Assembly (NCBI GenBank): GCA_950022295.1
Contig: OX465597.1
Span: forward strand, 192,881,016-192,945,015
DNA: 64,000 nt
From: Bromus sterilis
Taxonomy: Eukaryota; Streptophyta; Magnoliopsida; Poales; Poaceae
Direction of reading: 5' to 3'
The notes under the pieces: generated by a model
Databases searched by the model: none
Seen by the model: only the letters and a program-made list of their open reading frames with translations
Told to the model about the DNA's origin: nothing
Translations under genes and position numbers: made by a program
Shown: positions 56,917-64,000 of the stretch, one piece after another
How the letters are laid out: each line of letters opens with the position of its first letter
Position numbering within the stretch: the stretch's first letter is position 1

Positions 56917-58856
56917 GGAAAACGCTCTACGCATGTGGAGCCATCACCTCCTCAAGATCAACAAGCAAACCAAGAACAAGATGAAGGCCCTCCCTCATCT
57001 GACCAAGATCAAGGTCAAGATCCAATCATTGATGATGGTGTTGCACCAAATGATGACCAAGATCAAGTTCTCGTTCAAGGGCAAGCTCAAGATGATGATC
57101 AAGTCCTTGATGATGCTCCTTCATCCGAAGATGGTCCTCTCGAGCCATCTCAAGAAACTTTGGAGGAAGAAAAAGTTCGCCGAGCACTCAAGATTGCATC
57201 CTGTTTAAAGTCACAAGATCTTTCGGTGGATCAAGTGCTCGGAAGCATCCAAAAGGGGGTAACAACTCGTAGTCAATTGAGAAACTTTTGTGCCCATAAT
57301 GCGTTTGTTTCTTGTGTTGAACACCAAAAGGTTGGTGAGGCACTTGAAGACCCGGATTGTCTTGAGGCCATGCATGATGAACTCAATAACTTCAAGCGCA
57401 ACAAGGTGTGGTCATTAGTGGAGAGACCCATAGGTGATCATAATGTCATTGGAACCAAGTGGATATTCAATAACAAGCAAGATGCACTTGGTATTATCAT
57501 CCGCAACAAGGCAAGGTTGGTGGCTCAAGGTTTTTCCCAAGTCGAAGGTATTGACTATGGTGAAACCTTTGCCCCAGTGGCCCTTCTTGAGTCCATTTGT
57601 ATTTCTCTTGCTTATGCTTCTCATCATAACTTCAAGTTATATCAAATGTATGTGAAGAGTGCTTTTCTTAATGGTCCCATTAATGAGTTGGTATATGTAA
57701 AGCAACCCCCCGGGTTCGAGGATCCCAATTTCCCTAATAATGTCTATAAACTCGACAAGGCGTTCTATGGCCTTAAGCAAGCACCACGTTCTTGGTATGA
57801 GAACCTTACCGATTTCTTAGTCGATTATGGGTTTGAGATTGGGAAAATCGATCCCACTCTTTTTACTAAGATGGTTGGTGGGCAATTGTTCATATGCCAA
57901 CTATATGTTGATGATATTATCTTTGGTTCAATTAACCAATCATTTAATGAGGAATTTTCTAAGCTAATGACCGACAAGTTTTAGATGTCTATGATGGGAG
58001 AGTTGGAGTTTTTCCTCGGCTTCGAAGTGAAGCAATTGTCAAGAGAAACCTTCATCAACCAAGCCAAATACACTCAAGACATGCTCAAGAGGTTCAAGTA
58101 TGATGATCTTAAAGGACCAAGACCCCCATGCCACTCAAGTGTCAACTTGGCCTCGACCCGAACGGCAAAGAGGTAGACCAAAGGGAGTATCATTCTATGA
58201 TTAGTTCTTTGTTGTATCTTTGTGCATCTAGGAAGGATATCATGTTTAGTGTGGGAATGTGTTCAAGATTTCAATCCGCACCAAAAGAGGGTCACGTAGT
58301 GGCTGTCAAAAGAATCTTTCGATATTTGGTTCATACCCCAAACTTTGGGTTGTGGTATCCTAAAGGCTCAAACTTCGACCTCATTGGGTACACGGATACG
58401 GATTTGGCGGGAGACAAGGTGGAGAGGATGTCCACTTCCGGAGGATGCCAATTTCTTGGTAGGTCTTTGGTGAGTTGGTCATCCAAGAAGAAAATTTGTG
58501 TCTCCCTCTCTACGACCGAGGTCGAGTATATTGTCGCCGCAAGTTGTTGTGCACAATTATTATTGATGACGCAAACTTTAAAGGATTACGGTGTCACTTG
58601 TGACAAAGTGCCTCTTTTATGTGACAATGAAAGTGCTATCAAGATTTCTTATAACCCCGTTCAACATAGCAAGACGAAGCATATTGAGATTCTTCATCAT
58701 TTCATTCGAGATCATGTTTAGCGGGGTGATATTGATCTTTCATATGTGGGCACCTGAGATCAACTTGCGGATATTTCCACCAAGCCTTTGTATGAAGCAA
58801 GATTTCGAGAGTTAAGGCATGAGCTAAATATCATTGATTCGAGTAATCCGGTTTGA
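56917..58856 (+). pseudogene. Copia reverse transcriptase and RNase H part of pol
   Basis: An acidic linker (EQDEGPPSSDQDQGQD) leads into reverse transcriptase: WSLVERP, GTKWIFNNK, QGFSQVEGIDYGETFAPV, YVKQPPGFED, YGLKQAPRSWY and the catalytic LYVDDIIFGS (about 57900-57930). TAG at 57982-57984 interrupts MTDKF|MSMMGELEFFLGFEVKQL. A frameshift near 58120 moves reading to the frame of 58128-58721, which carries the RNase H motifs YTDTDLAGD, TEVEYIVAASCCAQ, LLCDNESAI and HSKTKHIEI. Further stops are at 58719-58721 and near 58757. The natural end is TGA 58854-58856. Confidence 0.7.
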
Positions 58857-58910
58857 CATGCTTTCCCACACACCCTATCTCAGCATGGTACCTAGTTTGG
58901 ATGTAGGCAT

Positions 58911-58923
58911 GGACTTAGGGGGG
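58911..58923 (+). promoter_or_regulatory. Polypurine tract of the copia element
   Basis: GGACTTAGGGGGG lies directly before TGTTTCTTAATTC, the likely start of the 3' LTR. Position after the pol stop fits. Confidence 0.55.
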
Positions 58924-59033
58924 TGTTTCTTAATTCATGGGCAATCACTCCACCTATTATGCGAAAAAGGATAAATTTCTTTCACTATGGTCATTTTCGA
59001 AGGCTATCATGGTCACACAAAGTGATAACGGTG

Positions 59034-62000
59034 TGTCGGGACCCGGGGTTAGCGTATGCAAGTCCAGCTAAGACATAGTCATATGGAGAGCCGAGAACCG
59101 TACCCACTTGTCTAAGCAGACAAGGCCAAGCACAGAACGTTCTCGGAGAGCATCGTACGTGAGGGGCATCCCATCCAGGCCGGATGATCAACTGAGATGG
59201 GTCCTCATCGTCCGCGCACAAGTCTAATGATATGGGTGGTGAACTCCCATATTCAAAGACAAGTCGCCTCAACCATACTATCGACTATCTCATAACTCTT
59301 ACATAGACTTACTCCAGCCCGATCACTTAGTCGGGGTCCAGGGCGGGATCGATCATACATCAAAGTGTGCACGAGACGGAGTCTCGAGCAATCGCATCGC
59401 GATGCCCCAAGCTGCGCACATCTAAGGGTCACTTGGTGTATAAAATACCGCCAGCCAGATCACAACTAAGGTCTCGAAAACCCATACAAAGACATGTATA
59501 TTATAAACATACACGCAGCACACATGCCTTGTATGAACAGTAGGTATCATTGCAATTCTCTACAAAGTATACATTTTTATTGATAACTCTTATAGAGTGC
59601 ACACAGAGATCACAAACATGTGATCCAACATTACAACACAAGCGGAAGCAAAGTATGTCTGAGTACAGACAAGTTTAACAAATGGCTTAAGAAGCCTTAT
59701 TTAAACACATGCCCTCCACGAGGGAACCAGTCGTCTGACTGGGACTAGACTAGCTTGATCTTCAGTCGTCCAGCTCGATGAAGAAGCCACCTTCGGGGTC
59801 AGTGGTTTCATCTAGAACATAGATTAAGCAAACGTGAGTACAAAGTCGTACTCAGCAAGACTTACATAGGAGCTATACTACTCATGCACATGTATCAAGG
59901 TAAAGGGAGGTGGGGTTTCGCACATCTAAGGGTCACTTGGTGTATAAAAGACCGCCAGCCAGATGACAACTAAGGTCTCGAAAACCCATACAAAGACATG
60001 TATATTATAAACATACACGCAGCACACATGCCTTGTATGAACAGTAGGTATCATTGCAATTCTCTACAAAGTATACATTTTTATTGATAACTCTTATAGA
60101 GTGCACACAGAGATCACAAACATGTGATCCAACATTACAACACAAGCGGAAGCAAAGTATGTCTGAGTACAGACAAGTTTAACAAATGGCTTAAGAAGCC
60201 TTATTTAAACACATGCCCTCCACGAGGGAACCAGTCGTCTGACTGGGACTAGACTAGCTTGATCTTCAGTCGTCCAGCTCGATGAAGAAGCCACCTTCGG
60301 GGTCAGTGGTTTCATCTAAAACATAGATTAAGCAAACGTGAGTACAAAGTCATACTCAGCAAGACTTACATAGGAGCTATACTACTCATGCACATGTATC
60401 AAGGTAAAGGGAGGTGGGGTTTCACTTGCAGAAGTGCCAGCTTTGACTTGGCTAGTCCTGAACTACGAGTACCAGACTTGAGGTAAGAAGCGTACACGAG
60501 TCCACTACTTTCTCCAACCAATTACACCACTATGGTGCCTTCCTCGACTTCCCCATGAGAAAGCACGCCATAGCACTCACACTTTATCTTGGTGTGTTTT
60601 AGAAGTATCCAGTTCAAGTTGTATAAGAATCAAGCTAAGCTTTCCAAGCAGTCCATAACCGCGGACGCGGCTATTCGAATAGTTTTATTAACCCTGCAGG
60701 GGTGTACCGCTACACACACATGTCATCGGTTACCGCCTTTTGCGTGTCACCGTTCAAGAGATGACAGCGAGGATGCCACCACAACTATTACCTCATAGCC
60801 GATCTAGTCCATGAAAGCCGCCTATCTGGGTTGTCTTCCACTATCGTGAACCCGGCCGGTTTACTGAAGTGAACCCAGACGATGTGTGCGTGGTGCGAAA
60901 GCCGGTCTCGGATGAGCCGTTCTCTCACTTGGCTACCAGGCCACAATACCTACAGAAATCCGAACTACTGCGACATCTGGACATCGAAGGGGATGAGTTA
61001 GTAAGCTGAGAGGGGTCAGTGAGCCCAATGCGTGGTTGTACTCTTCATCTTGGATCACCACACAAGAACTCGGACTTAGGGCGGTGTTCAACGAGACAAC
61101 CCACTGTGTACTCCTACACAGCCTCTCATCGTTCACCTTGTATTAGGGTAGATTCACCAACACCTTTCTACCATCATCATCATGATCACTACCATCCCGA
61201 CTCACATAACAGTATCAACATTGTATCAATCTAAGCATGCAATAAGCAGTAACATTTGCAGGGGCCACATGATATCAATCAACTCCTACAGTTGCTAGGA
61301 TTGTGGTTTTCCTACTACTGTGACAAATGATAGGTCATGCAAAGAAATGGGTTCATCTATGCGGTAGAAATGTAGCATGGTAATCATCCTATACAATGCA
61401 TAAGCGAGACATGAGAGGGAAGTGGGATTTTATCGACATGATCAATGGGGGTTTGCTTGCCTTGCTGACGAGGTTCGGTAACGGTGTCTTCAACGAAGGG
61501 GGTGGCCTCCGATTCCGGTTGCACGTCTATCAGCAACATGACAATCATAGGATCAACATAATGTACAATGCACAATCACATGAATAAGATTGTAATGGTG
61601 ATGTTCATGGTACTGATGTGTTGAGCATTCCATTTAAAAGGAGTATATTGCATTTGAAATGCAAATTCAAACTCCATTTGATTTATCGATGAAATTCAAA
61701 TGCATTTGAATGCATGAATGTTCATTTGAAAAAGTTGATCGTGAAGTGATGTTGTATAGTTGAGATAAAGCTTCTGATGTGTGGATGAATCCATCTAAAA
61801 TAAATGTGTTGCAAAGTCATTTGCAAATTCACTCCAAATTTGAATTCAAAAAGGATCCATATGCATGTTTGCTACTGTTCACCCATTTTAAAATGGTCAA
61901 ATGTAGAAAAAAGTTGCATATTCATAATCCTTGTATTTTTCTGATAATTTTAGACATATTATTTGTCCAATTTGGAGTTAAAATGAATTTTCTATGAATT

Positions 62001-63622
62001 ATTGAAGTTTAAGCTATTTTCTGGAATTTTCTGGATTTTTAATTCTCTGGAAAAAGGTTTACTGCGTCATGCTGATCTCAGCATGACCTCAGCAGGGGGC
62101 TGACTAGTGGGTCCCTGTAGTCAGTGTCACTGGTTGATTAATCCAGTGGATTAATTTAAATTGGGGGGGGGGTTAGAGGCCTCTGGCCCACATGTCAGTG
62201 AAAGGGGAGGGGGATTAGGCTAATGGCCTTGGGCCCACGGGACAGTGAGAGAGGAGAGGGTTAATGGAGACGGCGGCTGGGGACTCACCGGAGTCTCGCC
62301 GGAGTAGGGGCTTTGGGCACAGGAGGGGTTCTGGAGGGCACGGGCGAGTAGCTGGGGCTCGTCCTCATCGGCTAGGGCTAGCTGGGGCTCGCCGGGAGGC
62401 CTCTGGTCACGGCAACTTCAACATCGGCGGCGGCCGGAGCACGGTGCTCGTCGGGAATGGGCTCCGGGGCACGGGAAAAAGAGCGGGTAGCACTGGGAGG
62501 TAGCTCTTGGTCGTCCGCAACGGATCGAGCAGGCAGGGGTCAAGGGGGGCTATGTGGCGACGACAGTTTCAACGGAGGCGGCGGCCGGAGCTCGGACTTC
62601 GACGGTGAGGCGAAACAAAGCACGGGGAGAGCTACAGCTAGGGGGAAACGAGGTGCGTGCTCACCCAAGCGCGATGGAGGCCGAAGCAAGGCTGGAGTAG
62701 GAGCGGGCGAAGCTTAATTTGGCGCCGGAGCTTCTGTGGCCGGCGACGAGGTCTTGGAGCTGGCGTCGCATCCTGTAGCTCCCGGTCCAAATTGGCGCCT
62801 CAGATCGATGTAGACGTCTCCGACGATGCGATTAGACATGGCAGTGCATGATAGCTCGTCCAGTGGGCGCGTCGAAGCTTGGCTGCGCTCTGGCTAGGTT
62901 TACAGGTGGCTGAGATTCTTCGCCGGGGAGGAAGGGGAAGGCCAGAGCGAGGGGGGGAGAATGGAGATGGCGTCTCCAGACGCGTGGTGGCGAGGAGGTG
63001 GAGGCAGGGGAGGTCCTGCCACGGCGAAGCAGGACGTGGCTATGGCCACGGCATGCGCGGCACGCAGCCGTGTGCCTGCCTGGCGCCCTGAAGAAGACGA
63101 CCCTGCCCCTTTGGGCTGGGCCAGTCTGCTGGGCCGGCCAGGTGGGCCAGGTAAGGCTCTCCTTTCTCTTTTCTTCTGTTATTTCTTTCTGTTTTCTTTT
63201 TCTGTTATTTTTTTTGCCCCAAATAAAAAATAGCAAGGCATTTTATAAAAATGCCCAAATATTTTTATAAATCCTAGGTGACCAGTAGCAAGTCACTTGT
63301 AGAATTTGAGCATTTTTTAAATTCAAAACATTTGAATTTCAATTCAAATAGGGGTCAAATTTAATTTCCAGAGCACATTTTGAATTTTTGGATATTCCAT
63401 GGGCATGGGAAAATACCCAAACCACTTTAAAAATGATCAGCATCATTTATAGGAATTTTCCAAATGTTCAAATGATTTTTGGAAAAAGATTTTTATCTGG
63501 CCATTTGAATTAAATTTCTCAGGGCTTTCTGCTTCCCCATTTTTGAATTTCTTTTTGAAATTTTTACATGAATGCAAAGAAGCACTTGATCCTAGCACAT
63601 ACCTAACTTGGGGTTGTGACAA
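59034..63622 (-). repeat. 3' LTR of a minus-strand gypsy chromovirus
   Basis: 4589 bp on the plus strand, TGTCGGGACCC...GGTTGTGACA; on the minus strand it starts TGTCACAACCCC. It follows a purine tract (minus-strand GAGTGGGGGCGAGT, 63623-63636) next to the pol end. Related to the solo LTR at 980-19274 but enlarged by the 504-bp duplication. The five bases before it (59029-59033, CGGTG) would be its target duplication; the partner lies outside. GC-rich frames at 62264-62851 and 62832-63236 are not recognisable proteins and recur, diverged, in the solo LTR at about 18000-18800. Confidence 0.8.
59415..60422. repeat. 504-bp tandem duplication inside the gypsy LTR
   Basis: Copies 59415-59918 and 59919-60422, both starting CGCACATCTAAGGGTCACTT, with about four differences seen by eye. 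The solo LTR has this segment once (about 1360-1867), so the duplication arose in this lineage. Confidence 0.9.
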
Positions 63623-64000
63623 CTCGCCCCCACTCAAAAGAATCTCGTCCCGAGATTCAGAAGTCTGCGGAAGGAAGGAGGGGTACTCGGCACTGAGACG
63701 GTCTTCTCTTTCCCACGTGGCTTCTTTCTCAGAGTGGTGTGACCACTGAACTTTCAGAAACTTGATCTTCTTTCGGCGAGTGACACGCCCTGCTGAATCA
63801 AGAACACGAACAGGGTATTCTCGATAAGAAAGGTCATCTTGTAGATCAAGCGTTTCATGGTCGACTCCGCGGATGGGGTCCTTGAAGCAACGCCTGAGTT
63901 GGATCACATGGAATACATCATGTACTCGGAAAAGGTGCGGGGGTAGTTCAAGTTGGTAGGCAACTTCTCCACGTTTAGCAAGAATGCGGAAAGGTCCAAT
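63443..64000 (-). CDS. C-terminal end of a gypsy chromovirus polyprotein (integrase tail and chromodomain), partial
   Basis: The minus-strand frame is open from the window edge: IGPFRILAKRGEVAYQLELP...HDVFHVIQLRRC is the integrase C-terminal domain (GPF/Y-type). It is followed by YPVRVLDSAGRVTRRKKIKFLKVQWSHHSEKEATWERE, which fits the chromodomain of Tekay/Del-like chromoviruses (aromatic positions in YPV, VQW and TWE). Such a domain is thought to guide insertion to marked chromatin. The frame crosses the purine tract and LTR boundary at 63622 and stops at 63443-63445, so about 60 residues are LTR-encoded. The rest of pol lies beyond 64000. No break is visible in the part present. Confidence 0.8.
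   Translation of the reverse strand: MGPFRILAKRGEVAYQLELPPHLFRVHDVFHVIQLRRCFKDPIRGVDHETLDLQDDLSYREYPVRVLDSAGRVTRRKKIKFLKVQWSHHSEKEATWEREDRLSAEYPSFLPQTSESRDEILLSGGELSQPQVRYVLGSSASLHSCKNFKKKFKNGEAESPEKFNSNGQIKIFFQKSFEHLENSYK

Larger units (their letters stand above)
51545..59033 (+). mobile_element. Degraded SIRE/Maximus-like Ty1/copia element
   Basis: 5' LTR to about 52830, gag with a coiled-coil part, pol in copia order (protease, integrase, reverse transcriptase, RNase H), a purine tract at 58911-58923 and the first 110 bp of a 3' LTR (58924-59033). It is cut there by the gypsy LTR starting at 59034. A large gag with a separate coiled-coil region, and the pol sequence around 'LELLHMDLFGP' and 'VIVDDYSRYTW', fit the SIRE/Maximus clade. 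At least six stops and one or more frameshifts make it inactive. Confidence 0.75.

Noticed and set aside
62264..63236. Several GC-rich open frames (up to 134 residues)
   Set aside because: All lie inside the 3' LTR of the last gypsy element, recur diverged in the solo LTR and have no recognisable product.
1..64000. tRNA, rRNA or other structured RNA genes
   Set aside because: The only tRNA-like matches are the short primer sites of retrotransposons; no cloverleaf or rRNA-like stretch was seen by eye, though a covariance-model search was not possible.

Overview
The window looks like intergenic DNA from a large grass genome, most likely wheat, barley or a close relative (Triticeae). It is nearly all LTR retrotransposons nested in one another. 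The LTR heads, tRNA primer sites, gag and pol proteins and 5-bp target duplications all fit plant Ty3/gypsy and Ty1/copia elements. I found no convincing intact host gene, no RNA gene and no CRISPR array. Family names such as CRM/Cereba, Sabrina/WHAM, Angela/BARE and SIRE/Maximus rest on recognition of motifs and were not searched. Boundaries were read by eye from TG...CA ends, primer sites, polypurine tracts and target duplications.

Layout. 1-849: two LTR pieces of one family in opposite orientation. 850-979, 19280-20712 and 28342-28437: the older, probably low-copy DNA that received the insertions. It contains two weak gene-fragment candidates. 980-19274: a three-level nest. A solo gypsy LTR (target duplication AATTG) is split by a non-autonomous gypsy element at 2074-16464 (ATAAT). 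That element is split by a complete, very young CRM-type chromovirus at 5760-13469 (ATGCG) with an intact 1696-residue polyprotein. 20718-28336: a gypsy deletion derivative (GTTGG) with two long LTRs and only about 600 bp between them.

28438-48276: an unusual tandem array on the minus strand. It has three units of about 3.9 kb, each a copia LTR plus leader plus part of gag. A second CRM element (34721-42415, minus strand, TGTTT) has inserted into the middle unit; its polyprotein has one nonsense codon. 48277-48395: a third, tiny CRM relic. 48396-51555: a minus-strand LTR and adjoining internal DNA rearranged into a 312-bp inverted repeat. 51545-59033: a decayed SIRE/Maximus-like copia element with many stops. 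59034-64000: the 3' LTR of a minus-strand gypsy chromovirus, with a 504-bp tandem duplication, followed by the C-terminal end of its pol protein, which runs off the window.

How the parts work together. Only the first CRM element looks able to encode its own replication (gag, protease, reverse transcriptase, RNase H, integrase with a C-terminal tail encoded in the LTR). The 2074-16464 and 20718-28336 elements lack enzymes and would have depended on proteins supplied by relatives. The order of insertion can be read from the nesting. Two young CRM copies, a CRM relic and a tandem array built from a retrotransposon make a centromeric or pericentromeric location worth testing. The sequence alone does not prove it.
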